Shown here in pieces: positions 12,944-21,079 of a DNA stretch of 22,893 nucleotides. Both the position numbers and the translations under genes were made by a program. This DNA comes from G963692885 sp964657395. Its GTDB lineage: Bacteria > Acidobacteriota > Terriglobia > Terriglobales > Acidobacteriaceae. A model generated the notes under the pieces. It did not search any database, had not been told where the DNA came from, and saw nothing but the letters and a program-made list of their open reading frames with translations. The first letter of the stretch is position 1. Every line of letters begins with the position of its first letter. The stretch covers positions 1 through 22,893 of the forward strand of contig CAZZUX010000063.1 of NCBI GenBank assembly GCA_964657395.1, read 5' to 3'.

Positions 12944-15589
12944 ATGTCGACAAGAGAGATCACCGCCGAGCTTGCGGATGCACCAGTCCAGGTAGCCAGT
13001 AAAAAATCCTACACAGGCGAAAATATCACTATCCTGGAAGGCCTTGAAGCAGTCCGCCTCCGACCGGCGATGTACATCGGCTCGACCGGCGACCAGGGGC
13101 TGCATCACCTGGTATATGAGGTGGTGGACAATTCCGTCGACGAGGCTCTGGCTGGGCACGCATCGCGCATCGACGTTACCATCCACATCGATAATTCGAT
13201 CACAGTGGTCGATGATGGCCGCGGCATTCCAGTAGACGACAAGGTGCTGCCTACTGGCGAGCGGATGCCCGCCGTCCAGGTTGTATTGACGAAGCTGCAT
13301 GCGGGCGGCAAGTTCGACGCTTCCAATTACAAGGTGTCCGGCGGCCTGCATGGCGTGGGTGTCTCGTGTGTCAACGCACTGAGCGAGGCTTTTGAAGTCG
13401 AAATCTGGCGCGATGGCCACACCTATGAGCAGGATTACTCCAAGGGCATTCCCATCTCAAAGCTGCGCCAGGCCGGCGTGAGCAAGAGGCTCGGCACCAA
13501 GATCCATTTCCTGCCGGACAAAAGCATCTTCACGGTTACGGAATATAACTACGACACACTGGCGCAGCGTTTGCGTGAACTCGCCTTCCTCAATAAGGGC
13601 CTAGCCATCACGCTTACCGATGAGCGCACCACCGATTCGAAGACAGGCGAAGCCAAGCGAGCGGAGTTCAAGTACGCAGGCGGCATCTCGGAATTCATCA
13701 AGCACCTCAACAAGGGCAAGCAGGTGCTGCATGAGAAACCGATTCACATGGAAGCCGCGCGGGATAACATCGAACTTGACATCGCGTTGCAGTACAACGA
13801 CAGCTATTCCGAGAACGTGTTCAGCTTTGCGAACAACATCAACACGGTAGACGGCGGCACTCATCTTTCAGGCTTCCGCACAGCACTGACGCGCACGATC
13901 AACGTGGCTGGTCAGCAGCTCGGACTGTTCAAGGATGTAAAAGAAAATCTCTCCGGCGACGACGTTCGCGAGGGCCTGGTCGCTGTCGTCAGCGTCAAGT
14001 TGTCACAGCCACAGTTTGAGGGCCAGACGAAGGGCAAGCTGAACTCCGATATCGCCGGTACAGTGCAGGCCTTCGTTAATGAACGTCTCGGTGCCTTCCT
14101 GGAACAGAATCCTCCTGTCGCACGCCGCATTATCAACAAGGCTATTGAGGCATCGCGTGCCCGCGAAGCTGCTCGTAAGGCGAGAGACCTCACACGTCGC
14201 AAAGGCGCCCTCGATGGCGGCGGGCTGCCGGGAAAACTCGCGGACTGCAGCGAACGCAATCCTGACCGCTGCGAGCTGTACCTGGTTGAGGGTGAATCCG
14301 CCGGTGGCACTGCCAAGCAGGGTCGCGACCGCCGCTTCCAGGCCATTCTGCCGCTGAAGGGCAAGATCCTCAACGTGGAGAAGGCGCGCTACGACAAGAT
14401 GCTGGGTCACGAGGAAATCCGCGCGATGATCACTGCTCTCGGCTGCGGCATTGGCAAGGATGATTTCGATCCGACTAAGATCCGCTATGGCAAGATCATC
14501 CTGATGACCGACGCCGATGTGGACGGTTCGCACATCCGCACATTGCTGCTGACCTTCTTCTTCCGTCATATGCAGGAGTTGATCCGGCGCGGCAACGTGT
14601 ACATTGCGCAGCCACCGCTCTACCGCATTAAGAAGGGCCGCTTCGAGCAGTACATCAAAGACGATGCCGAATTTGTGAAAGTTATGGTGAAGCGCGCGGC
14701 GGAAGCCACCACCATCAGCTACGGTCCTGAAAAGAAAAAGCTCGAAGGTGCAGCCCGCATGCGGTTCATGGGATCACTCAGCGAATACCTTGGCTACTTC
14801 GACAAGGTGGACAAGAGGCTGCGCAATGAGCAGGTGACGACGTCACTGGCGCGTCTTGAACTACTGAAGCGCACTGATTTCGAAGCGCCGGCAAGTAAAA
14901 AGGACGATGGCGATTTCGCCGGAACACCCCCGGCGAAGCTCACTAAGCTCTTTGAACAGCTGCAGGCGATGGCGAAGCAATACCAGTTCAAGGCTGTAAA
15001 CGCTCCCTTTTACGAAGAAGAGCACCAGACCTGGACTGTCAGCTTTCAGGATTCGCAAGGCGCGGTCCGCCGCATCGACTGGACACTTGCCTCCTCGCCT
15101 GAATACCGTCAGATGATGAGCAAGTTCGTCCAGATCAAGGACGAACTGCAGGCTCCCTTCATCATCGAAGCAGCGCCAAGAGGTAAGGAGACGCAGGAAG
15201 AAGTTTCTGCCGAGCCAATTGAAACCGAAGCAGAGACCGGCTCCGACACGGAGACCGGCGCTGCCCTCAGCGAGAAGGCACAGAAGAAAAGTCCGCGCGG
15301 GCTGGGTGAACCAGTCACCAAGCAGACTGCCCGCGAACTTTTCGATTATGTGATCGAGCAGGGACGGCGCGAGTACCAGGTACAGCGCTATAAGGGATTG
15401 GGCGAGATGACATCGCAACAGCTATGGGAAACCACCATGGATCCTGAAAAGCGGACACTGCTTTCGGTGAAGCTGGAGGATCTGGCAGAAACAGAAACCA
15501 TCTTCACCACGCTTATGGGCGAAGACGTGGAAGCCCGCCGCAAGTTCATTGAAGAGAATGCACTGGATGTCAAGAACCTCGACATCTAG
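12944..15589 (+). CDS. gyrB: DNA gyrase subunit B
   Basis: The 881-residue ATPase subunit of DNA gyrase introduces negative supercoils together with GyrA. The GHKL ATPase domain is intact: E59 and N63 in YEVVDNSVDEAL, the DDGRGIP motif, and the GGLHGVG ATP lid. The TOPRIM domain shows EGESAGG (E449) and the metal ligands D523, D525 and D527 in MTDADVDGSH. The end carries YKGLGEMTSQQLWETTMDP, typical of GyrB. About 225 residues separate the TOPRIM core from this end (roughly 580-808), like the insertion that lengthens E. coli GyrB. Within it, residues 746-783 are a low-complexity, acidic and probably disordered linker. GGAG precedes the ATG by five bases. gyrA, dnaA and recF are not adjacent. 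ParE is the alternative but is normally much shorter. Confidence 0.96.
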   Translation: MSTREITAELADAPVQVASKKSYTGENITILEGLEAVRLRPAMYIGSTGDQGLHHLVYEVVDNSVDEALAGHASRIDVTIHIDNSITVVDDGRGIPVDDKVLPTGERMPAVQVVLTKLHAGGKFDASNYKVSGGLHGVGVSCVNALSEAFEVEIWRDGHTYEQDYSKGIPISKLRQAGVSKRLGTKIHFLPDKSIFTVTEYNYDTLAQRLRELAFLNKGLAITLTDERTTDSKTGEAKRAEFKYAGGISEFIKHLNKGKQVLHEKPIHMEAARDNIELDIALQYNDSYSENVFSFANNINTVDGGTHLSGFRTALTRTINVAGQQLGLFKDVKENLSGDDVREGLVAVVSVKLSQPQFEGQTKGKLNSDIAGTVQAFVNERLGAFLEQNPPVARRIINKAIEASRAREAARKARDLTRRKGALDGGGLPGKLADCSERNPDRCELYLVEGESAGGTAKQGRDRRFQAILPLKGKILNVEKARYDKMLGHEEIRAMITALGCGIGKDDFDPTKIRYGKIILMTDADVDGSHIRTLLLTFFFRHMQELIRRGNVYIAQPPLYRIKKGRFEQYIKDDAEFVKVMVKRAAEATTISYGPEKKKLEGAARMRFMGSLSEYLGYFDKVDKRLRNEQVTTSLARLELLKRTDFEAPASKKDDGDFAGTPPAKLTKLFEQLQAMAKQYQFKAVNAPFYEEEHQTWTVSFQDSQGAVRRIDWTLASSPEYRQMMSKFVQIKDELQAPFIIEAAPRGKETQEEVSAEPIETEAETGSDTETGAALSEKAQKKSPRGLGEPVTKQTARELFDYVIEQGRREYQVQRYKGLGEMTSQQLWETTMDPEKRTLLSVKLEDLAETETIFTTLMGEDVEARRKFIEENALDVKNLDI

Positions 15590-15612
15590 TCCATACCTCA
15601 CGGCCCAACACC

Positions 15613-15640
15613 AGCCCGCTTGATCGCGGGCTTTTTCTTT
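15613..15640 (+). terminator. Intrinsic terminator of gyrB
   Basis: AGCCCGC (15613-15619), loop TTGATC and GCGGGCT (15626-15632) are followed by TTTTCTTT. It lies 23 bases past the gyrB stop codon. Confidence 0.9.
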
Positions 15641-15804
15641 GAGGTCCCATGCCATCTTCGCCCGAGATGGACGTATGCAGTATGAAGTTCTTTACCTTCC
15701 TGTACACGAGGCGTAAGGTCTCACGTGGGCCCAAGAAGCGCAGGCGAGACATCGGGCCCCTTCCTCGCACAGCCTCCGTCGGCCGATAATAAGGAGGAAG
15801 ACCA

Positions 15805-16596
15805 ATGAGCCTTCTCAGCAAAAGCATCCTGGCTATAGGGCTGTTTCTCGGTTCTACGGGATTCGCAGCTTCCGCCCAGAGCCCGTTCGTGGGCGACTGG
15901 AAGATGAACATCGACAAAAGCAAAATGACCGGGGAAGTGTTGGAGTTCGCACCCGCGGCTGATGGGGCCATCAAGATTACGACAGAAGACCGTTCCTACA
16001 ACTTCAAAACGGACGGCAAAGAATATCCGGGCGTGACCGGAGCGAAGAATGTCTGGAAGAAGATGGACGACCACACCTATGAGAGCACCACCTCTAGAAA
16101 TGGCATCCTGCTTACCACGACCACCTGGAAGATCTCAGACGATGAAAAGAAGTTGGTAGCTGAAGACAAGGGAACTATGCCGAGCGGGAAGAGCTTCGAC
16201 GATTCCACGATCTACACGCGTGTCGCCGGCTCCAAAGGTCTAATGGGTAGCTGGAAGGACATGGAGGTGAAGATCAAAGAAGATTCGGTCATGACGCTCC
16301 AGGCCGGCAGCGGCGATTCCATTCACTGGATCATGCCTGACATCAAGGCATCTGTCGATCTTTCCATGGATGGCAAAGAGTGCGCGCCAACGGGTCCCAC
16401 CGTACCTGCGGGGCTCACGCTGGCCGCATCCAAGACCGGGCCGCGCAGCTTCGTTATGACAGAAAAGATGAATGGCAGGCTGCTGGAGAAGATGAGCTAC
16501 CAGGTATCGGAAGATGGCAAGGTTCTTACCGAGGTGGTCTCTCCACCAGACGGCAAAGCGCCGGCGACCTTCATTTACGAGAAACAGTCCATGTAA
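15805..16596 (+). CDS. Secreted protein with two related beta-rich halves
   Basis: The protein has 263 residues. A strong AGGAGG lies before the ATG. The signal peptide runs to AASA-QS (cleavage after residue 24). The mature protein contains two similar units. The first runs from FVGDWKMNIDKSK through TDGKEYPG, WKISDDEKKLVAE and STIYTRV. The second runs from LMGSWKDMEVKIKED through MDGKECAP, YQVSEDGKVLTEV and TFIYEKQ. Each has a GxW entry, a DGKE turn, an S(E/D)D(G/E)K turn and a final aromatic strand, like small beta-barrel or lipocalin-like domains. One cysteine (in DGKECAP) is present only in the second half. Proteins of this look are frequent in Acidobacteria, and the function is unknown. 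The gene stands alone between the gyrB terminator and a hairpin shared with msrB. Confidence 0.85.
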   Translation: MSLLSKSILAIGLFLGSTGFAASAQSPFVGDWKMNIDKSKMTGEVLEFAPAADGAIKITTEDRSYNFKTDGKEYPGVTGAKNVWKKMDDHTYESTTSRNGILLTTTTWKISDDEKKLVAEDKGTMPSGKSFDDSTIYTRVAGSKGLMGSWKDMEVKIKEDSVMTLQAGSGDSIHWIMPDIKASVDLSMDGKECAPTGPTVPAGLTLAASKTGPRSFVMTEKMNGRLLEKMSYQVSEDGKVLTEVVSPPDGKAPATFIYEKQSM

Positions 16597-16602
16597 CAGC
16601 GG

Positions 16603-16639
16603 CACTACAAGGCCACTTTGTTTCAAAGGCCTTGTAGTG
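16603..16639. terminator. Perfect 12-base-pair hairpin between convergent genes
   Basis: CACTACAAGGCC (16603-16614) and GGCCTTGTAGTG (16628-16639) form a perfect stem with a 13-base loop. It lies 7 bases after the upstream stop and 10 bases before the msrB stop. No T-run follows on either strand, so it may act as a transcript-end stabiliser or a weak bidirectional terminator. Confidence 0.65.
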
Positions 16640-16648
16640 TCTCGCTAT

Positions 16649-17062
16649 CTAGCTTTTCGGTTTGAAGTCGAGCGACGCCGAGTTGATGCAATAGCGAAGA
16701 CCGGTCGGCTTCGGTCCGTCCGGGAACACGTGTCCGAGATGCGATCCACAGCGTGCGCAGGTCACCTCAACGCGCCGCATGCCATACGAGTTATCTTCAT
16801 GCGTCTGCACGGCGGCTTCGGACGCCGGCAGATAGAAACTTGGCCAACCGCTTCCCGATTCAAACTTGGTGTCAGAGGGAAACAGCTCGGCTCCGCAAGC
16901 AACGCAGTGATAGGTTCCGTCGTTGTGGTTGCGATAGAGAGCGCCGCTGAAGGCGGGCTCGGTACCTTTCTGCCGCGTCACGTAATACTGATCGGGTGTA
17001 AGCGTTTCGCGCCACTCAGCGTCTGTCTTCTCTACTTTGTCGATCGTCTTTGTGTCAGCCAT
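16649..17062 (-). CDS. msrB: Peptide-methionine (R)-S-oxide reductase
   Basis: The 137-residue protein reduces the R form of methionine sulfoxide in proteins, using thioredoxin. The family motifs are complete. Zinc is held by C53-x2-C56 and C102-x2-C105; the substrate pocket is GSGWPSFY, GHVFPDGP lies beyond the second zinc pair, and RYCINSASL carries catalytic C125. No signal peptide is present, so the enzyme is cytoplasmic. A GAGGG ribosome binding site precedes the ATG at 17062. The gene comes 65 bases after ridA on the same strand and is the last gene of the minus-strand run; msrA is not nearby. Pairing with ridA suggests a small damage-repair unit, one enzyme for oxidised methionine and one for reactive imines. 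Confidence 0.97.
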   Translation of the reverse strand: MADTKTIDKVEKTDAEWRETLTPDQYYVTRQKGTEPAFSGALYRNHNDGTYHCVACGAELFPSDTKFESGSGWPSFYLPASEAAVQTHEDNSYGMRRVEVTCARCGSHLGHVFPDGPKPTGLRYCINSASLDFKPKS

Positions 17063-17127
17063 GGTAAACCCTCACACACTTAGATGATGTCCGCGCATTT
17101 TCGTCGCACCTGCTCGTTGCGATGGCC

Positions 17128-17538
17128 CTAAATCTGCGCTATAACCTCGATCTCGACCAGTGAGTCTTTCGGCAGTCGTGCCACCTCGATAGTGGAGCGG
17201 GCGGGTGGCACCACTCCTTCGGGTGCTAGATACCTGGCATAGACCTCGTTCATAGCTGCAAAGTCCGCCATGTTTTTGAGGAACACGGTTGTCTTGAAAA
17301 CTCGCGACAGATCCGTGCCGCCCGCGATGAGGACGGCACGAAGATTTTCAAACACGCGCACCGTTTGTTCAGCGATAGTAGCTCCCGTGATCTGACCGCT
17401 TTTCGGATCCAGCGCCACCTGGCCGGAGGTGTACAGGAAGTTGCCTATGCGCACGGCCTGCGCATAGGGACCGATAGCTGCTGGTGCCTGGTCTGAATGG
17501 ATCTTGAGTTTGGTCGCGCCTTGCAGGTTCGTGGTCAT
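17128..17538 (-). CDS. ridA: RidA family enamine/imine deaminase
   Basis: The protein has 136 residues from the ATG at 17538, chosen because GGAGA lies eight bases upstream and the protein then has family length. A frame extending to 17616 would add 26 unrelated residues and run into the glycosyltransferase gene. Motifs of the YjgF/YER057c/UK114 fold are clear: AIGPYAQAVRIGNFLYTSGQ, then R114 in PPARSTIEV and E129 in SLVEIEVIA, matching the arginine and glutamate that bind the substrate carboxylate and position water in active RidA. It hydrolyses 2-aminoacrylate and similar enamines released by PLP enzymes. It follows the glycosyltransferase gene by 34 bases, so it can be on the same transcript as the glycan genes, although it is functionally unrelated to them. 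Confidence 0.95.
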   Translation of the reverse strand: MTTNLQGATKLKIHSDQAPAAIGPYAQAVRIGNFLYTSGQVALDPKSGQITGATIAEQTVRVFENLRAVLIAGGTDLSRVFKTTVFLKNMADFAAMNEVYARYLAPEGVVPPARSTIEVARLPKDSLVEIEVIAQI

Positions 17539-17572
17539 GGAGCATTCTCCCGCATTCTTGGGACGACCGCAA

Positions 17573-18574
17573 TTACGACCGACGCAAAGGGGAAATGGCT
17601 GGAAAGACAAAGTCACGTGCCATGCTCAGGAGGCCCATCGCGCACGTCCGGTAATCTTCTACATGGTTGAGCATGACCGGCACGCGATGCATCCGCACAT
17701 CAGGAAGACTGAGACGCATTGCGAGAAAATCTTTGTAGCGGCTGAACTGGGGCAGTGCGCCGTGCTCCCGATGATCCGCGTCCAGTGGCAACCGTTCAAC
17801 TGCTCCGCATACTTCTACCAGGGATGCATACAGCTCCTGCATGCTGGCATGCTGCTTCTCGGCGCGCTCTTGCAGCGGCTTCCATCTTCGTGTTTCCACA
17901 GTACCCAGGCCAAGCTGCTGCGACGTATGCGATCGATAGGAGATAAGCTTTTCATCGATCGGCCTCACTTCTGCCATCGCGGCAATCAGCATGGCAAGCC
18001 ATCCATCGTGCCACCAATGGCTGCCGGTCGGGAAGCATTGTGCCGCATAGCGCGAGCGGAACATTACGGTAGCCCCGGTCACGAATGTGCGCTTCGCCAG
18101 CGGCAAGTAGTTCCCCGACTGCAGCATTTCGAGGGAAGTTCGATAAAGGCGAAAGCTCTTCCATAGCGTCTCGTCTGTGGGACGATCAAAGTCATCGATC
18201 ACAGCGCCGTCGGTAAACACCAGGCCGGCTTCCGGATGCTGATCCAGTTCCCGCTGACTGCGTTCCAGCCGGCGGGGATGCCAGATATCGTCCTGATCGC
18301 TGAGTGCGATGAGTTCACCCTTGCAGGCAAAGATTGCCTCTTCGAAATTCTTCTTCGCGCCGAGGTTGGCATCGTTGATCTTGAAGTCAACGTGGAAGGG
18401 AGCCTGGCGACGGAACTCTTCGATCAGGTGCGGCGTGTTGTCTGAGGAGCGATCATCGCGAATAACCACTTCATCCGGGAGGCGCGTCTGTCGCAGAATA
18501 CTTTCCAGTTGCTGCGGCAGAAAACGTTCGCCGTTGTAAGTGCACATCGCGACGGAGATGGAAGGCGCAGTCAT
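17573..18574 (-). CDS. Family 2 glycosyltransferase (rhamnosyltransferase-like)
   Basis: The protein has 333 residues from the ATG at 18574, which overlaps the TGA of the upstream glycosyltransferase (ATGA). A longer in-frame start at 18637 would add 21 residues inside that gene and is less likely. The GT-A fold shows SVAMCTYNGERFLPQQLESILRQT, the nucleotide-binding VVIRDDRSSDNT (D40, D41), and SDQDDIWHP (residues 92-100) with the metal-binding acidic cluster. This set resembles rhamnosyl- and related transferases that build lipopolysaccharide O-chains or exopolysaccharide. The sugar and acceptor are unknown. No signal peptide or membrane anchor is obvious, so it likely works at the inner face of the cytoplasmic membrane on a lipid-linked acceptor. 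Translational coupling links it to the preceding transferase and the flippase. Confidence 0.9.
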   Translation of the reverse strand: MTAPSISVAMCTYNGERFLPQQLESILRQTRLPDEVVIRDDRSSDNTPHLIEEFRRQAPFHVDFKINDANLGAKKNFEEAIFACKGELIALSDQDDIWHPRRLERSQRELDQHPEAGLVFTDGAVIDDFDRPTDETLWKSFRLYRTSLEMLQSGNYLPLAKRTFVTGATVMFRSRYAAQCFPTGSHWWHDGWLAMLIAAMAEVRPIDEKLISYRSHTSQQLGLGTVETRRWKPLQERAEKQHASMQELYASLVEVCGAVERLPLDADHREHGALPQFSRYKDFLAMRLSLPDVRMHRVPVMLNHVEDYRTCAMGLLSMARDFVFPAISPLRRS

Positions 18575-19482
18575 AGAACCGAATTCCCCTGCGGCAATTT
18601 CCATCGTCCGAGCGCCTGGCGCACCATCCCTTTCCATACCCGAGGATCACCACATAACGCTCTGTAATCGCGACTCCGGCGAAGCAGCCACAAGCGATAG
18701 AGCTGGCGGTCGATCCACGTACCATAGCGTGCCATGAAGAGCGATTGGGCTTGCAGAACGCTGTTGTGGCGATCCGGAGAAACATCATTCAGGTCTTTGT
18801 GCGACAGCTTCTGCTGAAGCACAGCGGGAAGGACGACCATCCATCTGCCGTCGAGGTTCAGCTGGTGAAAGACCGCGTGGTCCAGGTAATCCACCCGAAA
18901 ATCTTCTGGAAAGCCACCGATCTGTTTCAGTGCAGAGACGCGGATCGCCGCGCCAGAATTGTAGGCGTTCAGCCATTTTTTTTGTAAACCATGTGTCTCC
19001 CTCGCGATCGGGTAATACCGCATGCGCGGGAACTGGTGACGCACATGGTAGAAAAAATCCTGTTCAGGTGAGAAGATACGGTTCTGCATTTCGATCAGCG
19101 GAACAATCGAGGACACACTCAGATCGCTCTCGTACTTCAGCGTAGTGCCCAGCAGACTGGTGATGTAGTCGGCAGTTAGAGTGGTGTCCTGATCTAGTAG
19201 CAGCAGCCATTCGCTGCGCTTCTGTGAGGCTCGATCGAGCGCATAGTTGTATGCTGCCGCCAGGCCGCCATTCTTCGCATTATGGACATAGACACAGTTC
19301 ACACGCAGACCCTCGACTGTGTGCGGCGACAAGGAATTGTCATACAGCAGCAGCGAAAAGCGCGAAGCCAGTGATTTGTCCGCAGCGAATATCTCCTGCA
19401 GAGACACCAGGGCTTCACTCTCTGCGGGCGCACGTTCGTAGAGGACGATGACAGCCATGATGGTGGAAGGCTGCTGCATCAT
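18571..19482 (-). CDS. Family 2 glycosyltransferase
   Basis: The protein has 303 residues. Its ATG at 19482 (or the adjacent one at 19479) overlaps the flippase stop codon. The fold starts IMAVIVLYERAP, followed by LLLYDNS (47-50), the NGGLAAAYNYAL segment and LLLLDQDT with D97-x-D99 as the metal site. YNSGAAIRVSALKQIGGFPEDFRVDYLDHAVFHQL is the acceptor-side region with the family's acidic cluster. This arrangement is typical of rhamnosyltransferases acting on undecaprenyl-linked glycans, but the donor cannot be assigned. The soluble C-terminal tail (WIDRQLYRLWLLRRSRDY onwards) is basic and may touch the membrane. It is the middle gene of a three-gene coupled unit. Confidence 0.9.
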   Translation of the reverse strand: MMQQPSTIMAVIVLYERAPAESEALVSLQEIFAADKSLASRFSLLLYDNSLSPHTVEGLRVNCVYVHNAKNGGLAAAYNYALDRASQKRSEWLLLLDQDTTLTADYITSLLGTTLKYESDLSVSSIVPLIEMQNRIFSPEQDFFYHVRHQFPRMRYYPIARETHGLQKKWLNAYNSGAAIRVSALKQIGGFPEDFRVDYLDHAVFHQLNLDGRWMVVLPAVLQQKLSHKDLNDVSPDRHNSVLQAQSLFMARYGTWIDRQLYRLWLLRRSRDYRALCGDPRVWKGMVRQALGRWKLPQGNSVL

Positions 19483-21026
19483 GCGGCCGAGCTTGCTCGC
19501 AGTCTTCCAAAGCGTGCACGCACAAAGCCAAGCAGCTGCTCACGTTCGGTCATGGTAAATCCGACAAACCAGAGCAGCGTAGCAGTCACGATCAGCCATG
19601 GAAACAGCAGCGCAGGTCTCGCCGGCCATAGTTCATAGCGATGCCAGAAGGGCAGCAACAGGAGAGTCGGCAAAAGGCTGACAGCAGGCCGCAGAATTCC
19701 CTGGACCAGGAGACGCAGCCTGCTGAGCATGATCGCAGCGCGAGTGTAATGCATGCTGATAACAAGATGACAGCCGACACCTATAAACGCAGCCACCAGC
19801 GTTCCGACTGCTACGCCGATGGCGCCATAGCGCCGGGCAAGTAAAACGCTGAGCACGATATTGACGCTCGCTTCGATAATCGGCGCAATGGTGGCATAGC
19901 GTTGTTTCCCTGTGGCCACGGTGAAGATGGCATACGGTAGACCTATCTGGCGAACGACGTTGCCGAGAACAAGGATCTCCAGGTAAAGCACACTCTTTGC
20001 AGCATAGGTATGTCCAAGCCAGAGAGTCAGGAGTGGATAGCCTCCAATGAGTAAAGGCAGTCCAAAGACCAGGAGTGTGCCGACAGCGAAGCGTGTAGAT
20101 CGCAACAACAGTCTGCCTAATTGCTCCGGTGTGCGTTCAGTCTGCAAGGATGAGATTGCCGGAAGCAGCGGGCTGAGCAGGTTGCTGGTGAGCATCAGCA
20201 TGAAATTGGTTGCGGAGCCGGCGATGGCATAGTAGCCGGTGTTGGCGAAATCGAAGTGGCCGACGATGGTAGTGTCGAGCCCACTGATAAGCAGAGTTGC
20301 CATGGTCCAGATCGAGAGCACTCCACAGTAGCTTGCCAGCTTCTTTAACGCGTCGCGATCGAGATGGAAAAGCGTAAACGGCACGCGGGCACTGGCGTAG
20401 CGTCGCCATCCCCAGAGTTGGGCGAAACCTGTTATCACATTGAAAAATGCAATAGCCCAGGCCATCTGGATAATGGTTCCGCCATCGAGGATGATGGCGA
20501 CGAGCCCGATCGCAGACAGGACACGACTGGCCACTTGTACCACGGTTAGAAAGCCATACTCCTGCAGCCCCGCGAACGCAGTCGCGAAGATGGAGAAGGG
20601 CAGCATGAGACAAAGAGACACGCCGACGCACAGCAGTCCTACGCGAACGTCGTGAAAGAGTGAAGGAGGCATCTGCCGGAATAACTGCGGCACCCGGTAG
20701 GTCAGAATAGCGATGAGAATCAAGCCTGCCATAGAGCCGAGGGCCAGTGCCGAGAAAGCCGTGCTTACCATGCGTCGCGTGGAATCGCGATCGTCGCGCG
20801 CATCGTATTCAGCGACGAATTTCCCGATAGCTGTCTGCATGCCCAGATCGAAAAAGGAAACGTAAGCACTTAATTGTAGGATCAGCACCCACGCACTGTA
20901 TTCAGCAGGCGGCATGCGATGCACCAGGAAGGGCGGCAGCAGCAGCGAGACCACCATGGATAGCAGAACGCGAAGCAGGTTCGAAGCCGAACCTTGCACC
21001 ACTTTTAACTTCGCAGAAGAGGCCAT
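19479..21026 (-). CDS. Oligosaccharide flippase (Wzx-like, MOP superfamily)
   Basis: The protein has 515 residues with about twelve to fourteen hydrophobic helices over its whole length. The N-terminus (NLLRVLLSMVVSLLLPPFLVHRMPPAEYSAWVLILQLSAYVSFFDLGMQTAIGKFVAEY) has the Wzx/RfbX pattern, a first helix pair and then a loop ending in FDLG. The family carries lipid-linked oligosaccharide across the inner membrane. A likely ribosome binding site, AGGGA, precedes the ATG at 21026. The gene begins 53 bases after the rel stop and leads directly into two glycosyltransferases by a four-base ATGA overlap. A Wzy-type polymerase and chain-length regulator are not in the window, so the exported glycan may be a short unit or the rest may be encoded elsewhere. 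Confidence 0.9.
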   Translation of the reverse strand: MASSAKLKVVQGSASNLLRVLLSMVVSLLLPPFLVHRMPPAEYSAWVLILQLSAYVSFFDLGMQTAIGKFVAEYDARDDRDSTRRMVSTAFSALALGSMAGLILIAILTYRVPQLFRQMPPSLFHDVRVGLLCVGVSLCLMLPFSIFATAFAGLQEYGFLTVVQVASRVLSAIGLVAIILDGGTIIQMAWAIAFFNVITGFAQLWGWRRYASARVPFTLFHLDRDALKKLASYCGVLSIWTMATLLISGLDTTIVGHFDFANTGYYAIAGSATNFMLMLTSNLLSPLLPAISSLQTERTPEQLGRLLLRSTRFAVGTLLVFGLPLLIGGYPLLTLWLGHTYAAKSVLYLEILVLGNVVRQIGLPYAIFTVATGKQRYATIAPIIEASVNIVLSVLLARRYGAIGVAVGTLVAAFIGVGCHLVISMHYTRAAIMLSRLRLLVQGILRPAVSLLPTLLLLPFWHRYELWPARPALLFPWLIVTATLLWFVGFTMTEREQLLGFVRARFGRLRASSAA

Positions 21027-21079
21027 CCGTCCCTATCTTAACTGTTCGGGACTGTAGCAGCTTTGCATTGAAGACGGTA

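Noticed and set aside
17539..17616. N-terminal extension of ridA
   Set aside because: The extra 26 residues are not seen in the family and overlap the upstream glycosyltransferase gene; the ATG at 17538 has a proper ribosome binding site.
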